Assembly (NCBI GenBank): GCA_017621525.1
Contig: JAGASX010000021.1
Location: forward strand, 1 to 51,565
Reading direction: 5' to 3'
DNA from: Clostridia bacterium
GTDB lineage: Bacteria; Bacillota; Clostridia; Christensenellales; UBA1242
DNA: 51,565 nucleotides
A model generated the notes under the pieces. It saw only the letters and a program-made list of their open reading frames with translations. It did no database searches and had not been told where the DNA came from. This document shows, piece after piece, positions 1 through 9,352 of this stretch; position 1 is the stretch's first letter, and each line of letters begins with the position of its first letter. The position numbers and the translations under genes are program-made.

Positions 1-33
1 TATATATATCTATTATATATAGGAGATGTGGAT

Positions 34-1998
34 ATGGACGAAAACAAAGACATCGCTTTAAATGAAAGCGAAGAAATAGGCAAATCTGTGAAATATGACG
101 CCGGCGACATTCAAGTTTTGGAGGGGCTGGAACCTGTACGTAAAAGACCGGGTATGTATATTGGCTCTACCGATGAGCACGGTCTGCACCACCTTGTAAC
201 CGAAGTTGTTGATAACTCTATCGACGAGGCTTTGGCTGGCTATTGCACCAAAATTGAAGTTATCATCAATTTTGACGGCTCTTGCTCGGTTGTGGATAAT
301 GGCCGTGGTATTCCAACAGGCATCATACCAAAAGAGGGCAAAAGTGCGGTTGAAGTTGTTTTAACCAAATTGCACGCCGGCGGTAAGTTTGGGGGCGAGG
401 GTTACAAAATTTCCGGTGGACTTCACGGCGTGGGTGTATCCTGCGTGAACGCCCTTTCTAAATATATGCGCGCTGATGTTTACCAAAATGGCAAGCACCA
501 CAAAATTGAATTTTCAAGAGGCAAAGCGCTTTCTTCTTTGGAAGTTGTCGGCTCAACTGAAAAACGTGGTACAACTATCACATTCCTGCCGGACGAAGAA
601 ATTTTTGAAACTGTTGAATTTAATTTTGACACAATGAAAAATCGTTTCCGTGAAATCGCTTTCCTTAACAAAGGGCTTGTAATTTCTTTGGAAGATAAGC
701 GTGAGGGGCAAGAACGCAAAGAAGTTTTTGAATTTAAGGGCGGAATTGTTGAGTTTGTTGACTATCTTAACAAAAATCGCGAAACATTGCTTTCTGCACC
801 TGTTTATTTTAATAAGTTCAATCGCAATAATGCTGGCGAACTTGAAAATGAAATTGAAGTTTGTTTTCAGTTTAATGAAGGTTACAGCGAAGTAATCAAC
901 GCATACGCAAACAACATTAACACCGAAGAGGGCGGTACGCATCTTGAAGGCTTTAAGTCTGGTCTTACAAAGGTTATAAACGACTATGCGGTAAGCAACA
1001 AACTTATTAAGGATAGTGAAAAACTTTCTGGTGAAGATTGTCGCGAAGGCATAACTGCAATTATTTCTGTTAAACTTAAAAACCCTCAATTTGAAGGACA
1101 AACAAAAACCAAACTTGGAAACAGCGAAATGAGAAATGTTGTTTACAAGGCTATGGTAAGCGAGTTTGGCGATTATCTTGAAAACCACCCAAGCGAAGCA
1201 CGCAACCTTATTATGAAAAGCATAACTGCACAGCGTGCAAGAGATGCAGCGCGCAACGCAAGAGAACTTACACGCAGAAAGAGCGTGCTTGAAAACACTA
1301 CCCTACCCGGCAAACTTGCCGATTGCAGTGAAAAAGATAGACGTTTCTGCGAAATTTACATTGTTGAGGGTGATTCTGCGGGCGGCACTGCAAAAACAGG
1401 GCGTGATAGACGCTTTCAAGCAATTTTGCCTTTGCGTGGAAAAATTTTGAACGTTGAAAAGGCAAGGCTTAATCGTATTCTTGAAAACAATGAAATTAAA
1501 TCTATGATAACCGCTTTCGGTTGTGGAATTGGCACAGAGTTTAACGAGGACAAACTTCGTTATGACAAAATCATCTGCATGACCGATGCTGACGTTGACG
1601 GAGCGCACATTCGTATTCTTCTTCTTACATTCTTCTTCCGTTTTATGCGTCCTTTAATTGAGCATGGGCACGTGTATGCAGCAAAGCCACCTCTTTATAA
1701 GGTTACAAAAAACAAACAAGATTATTACTTCTATTCTGATGAAGAACTTGAAGAATGGTATAAATCACATGGTCGCGTAGGTTGCACGCAACAGCGCTAT
1801 AAAGGTCTTGGTGAAATGAACGCCGAGCAACTTTGGGAAACAACGCTTGACCCTGAACACCGTATTCTTATTCAACTTACCATGGAGGACGCCATTGAGG
1901 CTGAAAAATACTTTAATGAACTTATGGGTGAGGATAGTGAACTCCGCCGAATTTTCATTGAACAAAATGCAAACCTTGTTGACGACCTTGACGTGTAG
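34..1998 (+). CDS. gyrB: DNA gyrase subunit B
   Basis: ATPase subunit of DNA gyrase, which with GyrA introduces negative supercoils. About 654 residues, a normal length for Gram-positive GyrB. Visible motifs in order: GHKL ATPase elements (EVVDNSIDEALAGYC, DNGRGIP, GGLHGVGVSCVNALS), then the TOPRIM region (YIVEGDSAGGTAKTGRDRR, PLRGKILNVEKA, MTDADVDGAHIRILLLT) and the C-terminal QRYKGLGEMNAEQLWETT. An in-frame GTG at 28 would lie only two bases after the AGGAG at 21-25. The ATG at 34 has an 8-base spacing and is the better start. The TAG stop at 1996-1998 overlaps the AGGAGG at 1997-2002 that serves the small leader ORF before gyrA. What lies upstream of gyrB is outside the window. Confidence 0.97.
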   Translation: MDENKDIALNESEEIGKSVKYDAGDIQVLEGLEPVRKRPGMYIGSTDEHGLHHLVTEVVDNSIDEALAGYCTKIEVIINFDGSCSVVDNGRGIPTGIIPKEGKSAVEVVLTKLHAGGKFGGEGYKISGGLHGVGVSCVNALSKYMRADVYQNGKHHKIEFSRGKALSSLEVVGSTEKRGTTITFLPDEEIFETVEFNFDTMKNRFREIAFLNKGLVISLEDKREGQERKEVFEFKGGIVEFVDYLNKNRETLLSAPVYFNKFNRNNAGELENEIEVCFQFNEGYSEVINAYANNINTEEGGTHLEGFKSGLTKVINDYAVSNKLIKDSEKLSGEDCREGITAIISVKLKNPQFEGQTKTKLGNSEMRNVVYKAMVSEFGDYLENHPSEARNLIMKSITAQRARDAARNARELTRRKSVLENTTLPGKLADCSEKDRRFCEIYIVEGDSAGGTAKTGRDRRFQAILPLRGKILNVEKARLNRILENNEIKSMITAFGCGIGTEFNEDKLRYDKIICMTDADVDGAHIRILLLTFFFRFMRPLIEHGHVYAAKPPLYKVTKNKQDYYFYSDEELEEWYKSHGRVGCTQQRYKGLGEMNAEQLWETTLDPEHRILIQLTMEDAIEAEKYFNELMGEDSELRRIFIEQNANLVDDLDV

Positions 1999-2007
1999 GA
2001 GGCAAAC

Positions 2008-2049
2008 ATGAAAATGCAAATTATTTTAAAAGAGGTGCAAAATGGATAA
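2008..2049 (+). CDS. Possible 13-codon leader peptide before gyrA
   Basis: A short ORF encoding [13 protein letters not shown] begins 5 bases after a perfect AGGAGG (1997-2002). Its TAA at 2047-2049 lies just inside gyrA, whose ATG is at 2042. The gyrA ribosome site (GAGGTG, 2032-2037) is within the small ORF, so ribosomes translating it would finish on the gyrA start and could couple the two. The strong ribosome site is seen in the sequence. A function in coupling or attenuation is inference, and the ORF could be a fortuitous remnant of an older gyrA start. Confidence 0.4.
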   Translation: MKMQIILKEVQNG

Positions 2050-4576
2050 TAAAAAATCTCTTGAAGAGTTGTTTGAAAACTCTAAAATTGAAAAAGTCGA
2101 TACCGTCGACAACCTTAAAAAATCATTTATTTCTTACGCCATGGCGGTTAACGTATCGCGTGCCATTCCTGATGTACGTGATGGCTTAAAGCCTGTGCAT
2201 CGTCGTATTTTGTTTGCCATGGGCGAAATGAACAACTTTTATGACAAACCTACAAAAAAATGTGCAAGAATTGTGGGTGATGTTATGGGTAAATATCACC
2301 CTCACGGCGATAGTTCCATTTACGACGCACTTGTAAGGCTTGGACAAGATTTCTCTATCCGCTACCCTCTTGTGGACGGGCAAGGAAACTTCGGCTCGGT
2401 TGACGGCGACCCACCTGCGGCTATGCGTTATACAGAAGCACGTCTTGCCAAAATTGCTGGGCTTATGCTTGAAGATATTGATAAAAACACAGTTGACTTT
2501 CAACCAAACTTTGACAACCAAGATGAAGAGCCAAAGGTGCTTCCTGCAAAAATCCCTAACCTTTTAATAAATGGTGCTGACGGTATTGCCGTTGGTATGG
2601 CAACAAATATACCCCCTCATAACCTTACCGAGGTTTTGACAGGACTTCAAGCACTTATTGATAATCCAGACATTGACATTGATGAACTTATTCGCATTAT
2701 TCCTGCGCCAGACTTCCCAACCGGTGGTATCATCATGGGCAGAACAGCAATCAAACACGCATACAAAACCGGCCGTGGTGGCATTGTTGTGCGTGGGCGT
2801 GCTGAAATTGAAGAAATGGCAAATGGAAGAAGTAGAATTATTATCACCGAACTTCCTTATCAAGTAAACAAAGCGCAACTTATCATTCAAATTGCAGACC
2901 ATGTGAAAAACAAGCGTCTTGAAGGCATCAGCGACATTCGCGAAGAAACCGACAGAACTGGCATGAGAATTGTTATTGATATTAAGAAAGATGCCAACGC
3001 GCAAGTTGTTTTAAATTCTTTATATAAAATGACACAACTTCAAAAAAGTTCTGGTATTATATTCCTTGCTCTTGTTGGCAAAACACCAAGAATTTTGAAT
3101 TTGAAGGAAATGCTTTACTATTACCTTGAACACCAAAAAGAGGTTTTGGTACGCAAAACTCAATTTGACCTTGCAAAGGCAAAAGAGCGTGAGCACATTG
3201 TGCGTGGGCTTGTTGTTGCGCTTGCAAACATTGACGAGGTGATAAGAATTATTAAATCGGCAGATGATAGAGCCGACGCATCTGTAAAACTTACACAAAG
3301 TTTTGAACTTGATGAAACGCAAGCAAATGCAATTCTTGAAATGAAACTTTCTAAACTTACAAGTTTGGAAGTTGAAAAACTTAATCAAGAACTTGCCGAC
3401 CTTGATGCACTTATTATTGACCTTGAAGATATTTTGGCAACCCCTGCCCGCGTACTTAAAATTCTTCGTGATAACTTTGAAGATATTAAAACCAAGTTTG
3501 GTGATGCACGCAAAAGCGAAATCAGTCTTGACGCAGGTGGCATAGATATTGCCGACCTTATCACAAAGGAAGATGTGATTATTTCTATGACGCATATGGG
3601 ATATATCAAACGCATTTCAACAACAGAATATAAATCTCAAAACCGCGGTGGCGTTGGCGTAACCGCGCACAAGACCAAGGAAGAGGACTATGTTGAAAAT
3701 ATGTTTGTAACAAACACCCATGATGACCTTTTATTCTTCACAAACAAAGGGCGAGTATATTGCATTAAGGCGTACGAAGTGCCAGAAGCACAAAGAACGG
3801 CAAAAGGACGTGCAATTGTCAACCTTCTTATGCTTTCGCCAGAAGAAAAGGTTACAACAGTTATTCCTCGTAAAGATGATGCAACCGGCAACCTTATTAT
3901 GGCAACAAGACGTGGCCTTATTAAGAAAACCGCACTTTCAGAGTTTGAATCTATCCGCAAAGTGGGCAAAATTGCAATTCACCTATTGGAAGATGATGAA
4001 CTTATTGGTGTTGACGTTACAACCGGCGATGACGACATTTTGATTGCATCTCATAGTGGCAAGTCTATTCGTTTCAGCGAAAAAGATGTACGCAACATGG
4101 GACGCGACAGCCAAGGTGTACGCAGTATGAAACTTGCAGAAGATGACTTTATTGTAGACATGGCTGTTATTAAAGAAAACTCTCAAATTATCACTATTTC
4201 TTCAAACGGATATGGCAAACGCAGTGATGTAAGTGAATATCGTTTGCAAAGTCGTGGTGGCATGGGCGTTAAAGCGGGAGTATTTAATGAAAAAACCGGA
4301 CACCTTGTTGCTTTAAAACAATCTTTTGTTGATAACGACATTCTGCTTATTGCAAATAATGGCGTGATTATAAGAACACCTATTGACCAAATTTCTTCTC
4401 TTTCCCGCGTAAGTCAAGGCGTACGCGTGATGAAATTGAAAGACGGAAACTTTATTGTAGGCGTTGCACTTGTTGAAAAAGAAGAGTGTCCTGCCGAAGA
4501 AAGCCAAAATAACTTGACAGGCGAAGAAGAAACAAGTACAATCAATAACCAAATTGAAGATAGTGTACAAGAATAG
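2042..4576 (+). CDS. gyrA: DNA gyrase subunit A
   Basis: Breakage-reunion subunit of gyrase, 844 residues. The catalytic tyrosine is Y130 in RYTEARL. The quinolone-resistance region reads [10 protein letters not shown] at residues 86-95. Residues S91 and D95, equivalent to E. coli S83 and D87, are wild type. The C-terminal beta-pinwheel has a first-blade GyrA-box at 533-539 reading QNRGGVG instead of the consensus Q(R/K)RGG(R/K)G, and a second related motif QSRGGMG later. The protein ends in an acidic Glu/Asn-rich tail, as in many gyrases. Start ATG 2042 follows GAGGTG at 2032-2037. It is in an operon with gyrB, 43 bases apart. It is GyrA rather than ParC because the pinwheel is full length and the partner is an adjacent GyrB. 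Confidence 0.96.
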   Translation: MDNKKSLEELFENSKIEKVDTVDNLKKSFISYAMAVNVSRAIPDVRDGLKPVHRRILFAMGEMNNFYDKPTKKCARIVGDVMGKYHPHGDSSIYDALVRLGQDFSIRYPLVDGQGNFGSVDGDPPAAMRYTEARLAKIAGLMLEDIDKNTVDFQPNFDNQDEEPKVLPAKIPNLLINGADGIAVGMATNIPPHNLTEVLTGLQALIDNPDIDIDELIRIIPAPDFPTGGIIMGRTAIKHAYKTGRGGIVVRGRAEIEEMANGRSRIIITELPYQVNKAQLIIQIADHVKNKRLEGISDIREETDRTGMRIVIDIKKDANAQVVLNSLYKMTQLQKSSGIIFLALVGKTPRILNLKEMLYYYLEHQKEVLVRKTQFDLAKAKEREHIVRGLVVALANIDEVIRIIKSADDRADASVKLTQSFELDETQANAILEMKLSKLTSLEVEKLNQELADLDALIIDLEDILATPARVLKILRDNFEDIKTKFGDARKSEISLDAGGIDIADLITKEDVIISMTHMGYIKRISTTEYKSQNRGGVGVTAHKTKEEDYVENMFVTNTHDDLLFFTNKGRVYCIKAYEVPEAQRTAKGRAIVNLLMLSPEEKVTTVIPRKDDATGNLIMATRRGLIKKTALSEFESIRKVGKIAIHLLEDDELIGVDVTTGDDDILIASHSGKSIRFSEKDVRNMGRDSQGVRSMKLAEDDFIVDMAVIKENSQIITISSNGYGKRSDVSEYRLQSRGGMGVKAGVFNEKTGHLVALKQSFVDNDILLIANNGVIIRTPIDQISSLSRVSQGVRVMKLKDGNFIVGVALVEKEECPAEESQNNLTGEEETSTINNQIEDSVQE

Positions 4577-4613
4577 AGGGGCAATTTCAATTACCTCAAT
4601 TTTGGAGGCAAAT

Positions 4614-6677
4614 ATGGAAAACTGCGAACAAATTTATTTACAAAAAACTCTTTCATGTCTTGAAAGCAAATTAAAGGATTGCAAGGCAAGGTTATCCCTT
4701 GCCCGCAAGCACCTTAAAAAAGGCATGGCAGAGTATAACGACGAATATGGCGACCTTTCGCGAGGTGGCGATTTATCCAACGCCTTTGCACATTTGGGGG
4801 CAATTGAAGAAAATCTTCTTGACCTTGAACGTGAAGAGAGAAAAATTGCCACACAAATTAAAAGCCCCTATTTTGCACGCATCGACTTTAAGCCGAATGG
4901 CAAAAAGAAAACTCAACAAATTTATATTGGAATTGGAAATGTACTTGACGGCGAAAAATTGTATGTCGCCGACTGGCGTGCACCGGTATCCAGCATGTAT
5001 TACGATTTTAATGTTGGTGAGGCATCTTTTAAAATTGGCGAAGATGAATATCGTGGCAACATAGAACTTAAACGTCAATACAAAATTGAAAATTCTTCGC
5101 TTATATCCTATTTTGACACAGAACTTACAATCAATGATGAAATTTTACAGGATATTTTATCCAAAAATGTTTCAACAAAAATGAAACAAATTGTTTCATC
5201 TATTCAAAAAGAGCAAAACACCCTTGTACGCAATGGCAATCTTGAAAATGTTTTGGTGCAAGGTGTTGCAGGCTCTGGCAAAACGTCCATTGCTTTGCAT
5301 AGGGCGGCTTATCTGCTTTATAGATATAAAAAACAAATTAAAAGCAATGACATTTGCATAATTTCACCAAATAACATTTTTTCAAGTTATATATCCGAGG
5401 TTTTACCTCAACTTGGCGAGGACAACCTTGTTGAAACAACCTTTGCACAAATTGCAAGGGCAGAACTTAAAAAACCTATTCAGCCTCGTGAAAATATGTT
5501 GGACGAAATTGCAACAAATCCTACACAAAAGATGTTGAATGAAATTTCATATAAATCTTCTTATGAATATCTTGACGACCTGTTAAGGTTTTTGAAGGGT
5601 GCATTTATTGAAACTTACTCCCCTAAAACATTGTCATTTGTTGTAAGTGAAAATATGGTGGGAGAAAAAGAAACAATATCTTTTTCAGCAGAGCAAACCA
5701 AAGAACTTTTCTTTAAAACCTTTAAGGGCTATGACTTATACGAGCGTATAAACAAAATCGCTTGGCAGTATGCAATGTATTTTACCGAACGTAGGCACTA
5801 TAACAAAGAGCAAAACCGAGGTTTGAAAGAACGTTTTAAAAAGATTTTATACAAATTTTTACCAATACGCGATATTGAACGGGTTTTTGAAATTTTTATG
5901 GCACGCGAGGGCTTTGAAATACCAAAAGGGAAATCTGTAGCCTATATGGACAAAGGCGCCTACCTTGTGATTAAGCACTTTATTTATGGGTTTGACCATG
6001 ACTTTTCAGCAAAATATCTTATCATTGATGAAATGCAAGATTTTACCCCTGTTGATATTTACGCCTTTAAAAAGTTATGGCACTGCCCTATGATTGTTTT
6101 GGGCGATGTAAATCAATGTATTGAAAAAAATGTAACCGACGAATACCTTGGGCTTACCGCAGACTTTTTGGGTTGTAAATTGATTGAATTGAAAAAAACA
6201 TATCGTTCTACAAAACAAATTGCACTTTTCGCCAATAGACTTGTTGGGCTTAATGACATAGAATTTGTAAACAGAAATGGGCAAGAGCCTTATGTGATTG
6301 AAACAGCAGGCCAAAGCAAGGCAATTTTAAACCTTATTGAAAATGAATGTGGCGAATATGACCACATTGCAATCATTTGCAAGTGTAACAAAGAGGCTCG
6401 AGAACTTTACAAGCAACTTAAAACACTTCTTGACTGCAAACTTTTGCAAGAGCCAGAGGACTATGAACACCGAGTGTTGATTGCAACCTGCGCAACTGCA
6501 AAAGGCATAGAATTTGATGCGGTGATTGTACCGAATGCTACGCGAGAGAATTATCACAACACCATTGACAAAAACATTATATACGTTTCTGCAACAAGGG
6601 CACTTCACAAGTTGTTTTTCGTTGCAAACGACACACCTTGCCACTTCTTACAAAGTTTGGAGCATAAAAAAGTATAA
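4614..6677 (+). CDS. helD: HelD-like RNA polymerase recycling helicase
   Basis: UvrD/PcrA-superfamily 1 ATPase of the HelD type, which removes stalled or post-termination RNA polymerase from DNA. 687 residues, somewhat shorter than the roughly 770 of B. subtilis HelD. The N-terminus is a coiled-coil arm followed by the HelD-specific stretch PYFARIDF...YVADWRAPVSSMYYDF. Walker A GVAGSGKT is at 217-224, Walker B LIIDEMQDF at 469-477, then motif IV-like KTYRSTKQIALFA, motif V ATAKGIEFDAVIVP and motif VI YVSATRALHKL. The in-frame ATG at 4554 overlaps gyrA and has no ribosome site. GGAGG at 4604-4608 sits 5 bases before ATG 4614, so that start is used. It follows gyrA by 37 bases and probably shares its transcript. 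No clear terminator was found after it. Confidence 0.88.
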   Translation: MENCEQIYLQKTLSCLESKLKDCKARLSLARKHLKKGMAEYNDEYGDLSRGGDLSNAFAHLGAIEENLLDLEREERKIATQIKSPYFARIDFKPNGKKKTQQIYIGIGNVLDGEKLYVADWRAPVSSMYYDFNVGEASFKIGEDEYRGNIELKRQYKIENSSLISYFDTELTINDEILQDILSKNVSTKMKQIVSSIQKEQNTLVRNGNLENVLVQGVAGSGKTSIALHRAAYLLYRYKKQIKSNDICIISPNNIFSSYISEVLPQLGEDNLVETTFAQIARAELKKPIQPRENMLDEIATNPTQKMLNEISYKSSYEYLDDLLRFLKGAFIETYSPKTLSFVVSENMVGEKETISFSAEQTKELFFKTFKGYDLYERINKIAWQYAMYFTERRHYNKEQNRGLKERFKKILYKFLPIRDIERVFEIFMAREGFEIPKGKSVAYMDKGAYLVIKHFIYGFDHDFSAKYLIIDEMQDFTPVDIYAFKKLWHCPMIVLGDVNQCIEKNVTDEYLGLTADFLGCKLIELKKTYRSTKQIALFANRLVGLNDIEFVNRNGQEPYVIETAGQSKAILNLIENECGEYDHIAIICKCNKEARELYKQLKTLLDCKLLQEPEDYEHRVLIATCATAKGIEFDAVIVPNATRENYHNTIDKNIIYVSATRALHKLFFVANDTPCHFLQSLEHKKV

Positions 6678-7108
6678 TTATAAATTTTATGCATGAATTA
6701 TGACAAAATTTAGCAAAAAATTGTGCAAACTAACAGGTAAAATTATGCATTTTTATGAATTAAAATTTTTACAAAAATAAATTGTTTTTAAACTTCTTAA
6801 AAAAGGTGTCGAAAATGGCACCAAAAATCAATTTTGTTTGTGGAAATGTGGATAACTTGCTGTTGACAACTTAAAAAACCGGCAAAACTGACCGTTTTGC
6901 ATAAAAATAAGCAGTTATGCATAAATATTTACAAGTGGAAATGTGGATAACTTGCTGGGGATAACTTGTGGATTTCTTGCCAAAAGTGCCCCGAAACTTA
7001 CATATTTATAACCAATATGCTATGCTTTCAAGGGAGAAAGGATTAAAAATTTTTCTTCCGCAAAAAAATTATTACAATACCTAAAAATATACTTTAAAAG
7101 GAGCATTT
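6678..7108. promoter_or_regulatory. Non-coding region with DnaA-box cluster, possible oriC or DnaA-binding locus
   Basis: 431 bases without a gene between helD and hisS. Two perfect DnaA boxes (TGTGGATAA) lie at 6847-6855 and 6942-6950, followed by a one-mismatch box TGGGGATAA at 6956-6964 and a two-mismatch TGTGGATTT at 6967-6975. All have the same orientation. Three ATGCAT palindromes (6689-6694, 6745-6750, 6917-6922) and a perfect 7-bp hairpin GCAAAAC-TGACC-GTTTTGC (6882-6900) also occur. The left part (6678-6840) is very AT-rich, as a DNA unwinding element would be. Proximity to gyrBA favours an origin. Against it, gyrBA-helD point toward the boxes instead of away from them. A DnaA titration or regulatory cluster is the alternative. 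No convincing hisS promoter was fixed. Confidence 0.55.
6840..6957 (+). repeat. 23-bp direct repeat carrying DnaA boxes
   Basis: The 23 bases at 6840-6862 and 6935-6957 are identical: GTGGAAA, then the DnaA box TGTGGATAA overlapping, then CTTGCTG. They are 95 bases apart, close to nine helical turns, so both boxes would lie on the same face of the helix. The flanks are not repeated. Confidence 0.85.
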
Positions 7109-8422
7109 ATGACCGAGCAAAAACTTATTACCCCAAGAAAATTGTCGGGTTTTATGGAACTTATGCCAAACAAGCAAATTATCTTTGACAACATGGTATC
7201 AAAGATTAAAGAGGTGTATGCAAAGCACGCCTTTATGCCTCTTGACACCCCTGTGCTTGAATTAAGTGAAATTCTGCTTGCCAAAAGTGGTGGGGAAATT
7301 GACAAAGAGGTTTATCGTTTCAACAAAGGCGACACCGACATCTGCATGAGATATGACCTGACTGTGCCTCTTGCAAGATTTGTGGCTATGAACAGCGAAG
7401 TGCTTTCATTCCCTTTCAAGCGTTATCAAGTGGGCAAGGTATATCGTGGAGAGCGTGCACAAAAGGGACGTTTCCGCGAGTTTGTGCAGTGCGATGCCGA
7501 CATAATTGGTCAAGATACTCTGCCAATTTCTGCCGATGCCGAATGTCTTATTATGGTTGGTCAAATTTTTGAGGCGTTAAACTTACCTGCCCTTAATCGC
7601 ATATCCAATCGCAACATTTTGTTTGGATATTGTGAGGCACTCGGGTATGGCGAAAAAACCAAGCCAATTCTTACTATTCTTGACAAAATTGGCAAAATTG
7701 GTGAGGAAAACGCAAGGGCTGAACTTGCTTTATTGGAGGTAAGCGACGAGGACATAGATAAACTTCTTAAACTTACTTCTTTGAAAGGCTCTTTCCCTTA
7801 TGTGCTTTCTGCAATTGAAAACCTTACCGACAACCCACTTTTTGTTAAAGGCGTTACCGAACTTAAAGCAGTTTACGCCATTATGAAAGCATATGGCGTT
7901 GATGAGGATAAGATTTGTCTTGATATTTCAATCATTCGTGGGCAAGACTATTACACAGGCACCATTTTTGAGGCAATCCTGCCCGCTCACCCAGAGTTTG
8001 GAACTGTTTGCGGTGGTGGACGTTATGACAACCTTGCCGGCTATTACACACAAAAGAAACTGCCCGGTGTTGGTTTAAGCATTGGGCTTACAAGACTTTT
8101 TGACCTTCTTTCTCAAAACGGCATGCTTGAAGATGTGCCAGTAACAAATATCACCCTGCAAATTATTCCGCTGGGCGACACACTGCTTAACTGCGTTGCT
8201 TTGCAAAGTTTCTTCCAAAAAGAGATTGTTTGCGATGTGAACAATGAGGAGCGTTCTTTTAAAGCAAAAATGAAAGATGCCGGCAAAAAGCAAATTCCTT
8301 ATGTGTTGATTGTTGGTGAAAATGAAGTTGCAAGTCAAACCTATGCACTTAAAAACATGGCGACAGGCGAGCAATTTAACCTTTCAAAAGAGGACTGTTT
8401 GAAGAAAATTCTTGAAAAATAA
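7109..8422 (+). CDS. hisS: Histidyl-tRNA synthetase
   Basis: Class II aminoacyl-tRNA synthetase charging tRNA-His, 437 residues, normal length. Motif 2 is seen as YRGERAQKGRFREFVQCD, the histidine A motif as IIRGQDYYTGTIFEA, the second histidine-specific loop as CGGGRYDNL, and motif 3 as PGVGLSIGLTRL. The C-terminal anticodon-binding domain follows from about residue 340. Start ATG 7109 is preceded by AAAGGAG with a 7-base spacing. No T-box leader is visible upstream, unlike glyS in the same window. It ends in a bidirectional terminator shared with the convergent membrane-protein gene. Confidence 0.96.
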   Translation: MTEQKLITPRKLSGFMELMPNKQIIFDNMVSKIKEVYAKHAFMPLDTPVLELSEILLAKSGGEIDKEVYRFNKGDTDICMRYDLTVPLARFVAMNSEVLSFPFKRYQVGKVYRGERAQKGRFREFVQCDADIIGQDTLPISADAECLIMVGQIFEALNLPALNRISNRNILFGYCEALGYGEKTKPILTILDKIGKIGEENARAELALLEVSDEDIDKLLKLTSLKGSFPYVLSAIENLTDNPLFVKGVTELKAVYAIMKAYGVDEDKICLDISIIRGQDYYTGTIFEAILPAHPEFGTVCGGGRYDNLAGYYTQKKLPGVGLSIGLTRLFDLLSQNGMLEDVPVTNITLQIIPLGDTLLNCVALQSFFQKEIVCDVNNEERSFKAKMKDAGKKQIPYVLIVGENEVASQTYALKNMATGEQFNLSKEDCLKKILEK

Positions 8423-8426
8423 AAGA

Positions 8427-8462
8427 AAAAAAAGAGTAAGTCATAGTGATTTACTCTTTTTT
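8427..8462. terminator. Bidirectional intrinsic terminator between hisS and the convergent gene
   Basis: Stem AGAGTAAGTCA (8433-8443), loop TAG, stem TGATTTACTCT (8447-8457), flanked by an A-run on the left and a T-run on the right, so it can act on both strands. The TGA stop of the minus-strand gene (8441-8443) lies inside the hairpin. Confidence 0.85.
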
Positions 8463-9307
8463 GTACCTCTTATTATCATTATAAGTGCCATGGTGATTGC
8501 AAAGGCTATCACAACAAAGCCTGTTGTCGAAAGAATTATTCTTTTAAAAAGCGGATTGTCCTCTCCCCCAAATGTTGTAAGCATTGTTGTTTCTAATGTA
8601 AGCATTGACACGCAGGCGGAAATTAGTGTTATTGTTTTAGATGCAGAATATACCGGGCTTTGATATTTTTTATATTTTACTATATTTATTATTGCAAATG
8701 TGAAAGTAACAAAAGTATAGAAAGCCATGGCGATTGTTGTTATCATATTATGTTGAAAGGTTTTGTTTAAATACACAATAAAGAAAATAATCACAGACAA
8801 TGCCAAATTCATAAACAGCAAAAGCCAACCGCATAGTTTATATTTTTCAATCTCTTTTTTGTACTCCTCTTTTGCCTGATACCTTTTTGTATGGTTGAGA
8901 AGAAAAAATCTTATCACGGCAAGCAAAACATAATATGCAAACATTGAGAAAAACCAAAAGGACATATAGTAAAAGCCTAAAATCAGTTGGAAGATTGCAT
9001 AAGCAACATTCCAAATAAGTGAGCCGTAAAGTGAAACTTTTATTCTTAAACGGACATCTGTAAACCATTGTTTTAAATATTTATTTTCTTCTTTTAGTGT
9101 TTTAAAATAGGTGATAATTCTTGGAACCCTGAAACAGATAACAAGCAAAACATAAAATGAAAGCAAATATGAAATTATTGCCAAAATAGATTGCGGGGTT
9201 AAGTAAATTAGGGATAATACCAAAAAGGCAATAGAAATTGGCAGTAATATTAAAATTACTGCAAGATGCGGATATAACAAATTTAAGCCTATCTTTTTCC
9301 AATTCAT
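8441..9307 (-). CDS. Polytopic membrane protein of unknown function
   Basis: 288 residues, very hydrophobic. About seven or eight membrane segments are visible: two near the N-terminus, two around residues 95-140, two around 165-205, and two after 220. Between them are basic cytosolic loops such as KTLKEENKYLKQW and KRYQAKEEYKKEIEKYK. No family motif, catalytic residue or transport signature was recognised. Start ATG 9307 has AAGGGG 6 bases upstream. Its own promoter (TTGTTA, 18-bp spacer, TATAAT at 9323-9328) lies over the end of the upstream cardiolipin synthase gene, so it may be transcribed independently of it. Confidence 0.75.
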   Translation of the reverse strand: MNWKKIGLNLLYPHLAVILILLPISIAFLVLSLIYLTPQSILAIISYLLSFYVLLVICFRVPRIITYFKTLKEENKYLKQWFTDVRLRIKVSLYGSLIWNVAYAIFQLILGFYYMSFWFFSMFAYYVLLAVIRFFLLNHTKRYQAKEEYKKEIEKYKLCGWLLLFMNLALSVIIFFIVYLNKTFQHNMITTIAMAFYTFVTFTFAIINIVKYKKYQSPVYSASKTITLISACVSMLTLETTMLTTFGGEDNPLFKRIILSTTGFVVIAFAITMALIMIIRGTKKSKSL

Positions 9308-9322
9308 AAAAACCCCTTATAA

Positions 9323-9352
9323 ATTATAGCATAGGTGCGAAGATTTTAACAA
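9323..9352 (-). promoter_or_regulatory. Promoter for the membrane protein gene
   Basis: On the minus strand TTGTTA (9347-9352), 18-bp spacer, TATAAT (9323-9328). The -10 box overlaps the stop codon of the cardiolipin synthase gene. It is placed about 16 bases before the ATG at 9307. Confidence 0.5.

Noticed and set aside
553-1188. 211-codon minus-strand frame inside gyrB
   Set aside because: Antisense shadow of a highly conserved gene. Composition is typical of reverse-frame translation and there is no ribosome site.
3020-3595. 191-codon minus-strand frame inside gyrA
   Set aside because: Antisense shadow, Cys/Phe/Lys-rich nonsense composition, no ribosome site.
6799-6822. Terminator after helD formed by GGTGTC-GAAAAT-GGCACC
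   Set aside because: The 6-bp stem needs a G-U pair and no T-run follows it on the plus strand. On the minus strand a T-run exists, but the stem has an A-C mismatch and there is no minus-strand gene.
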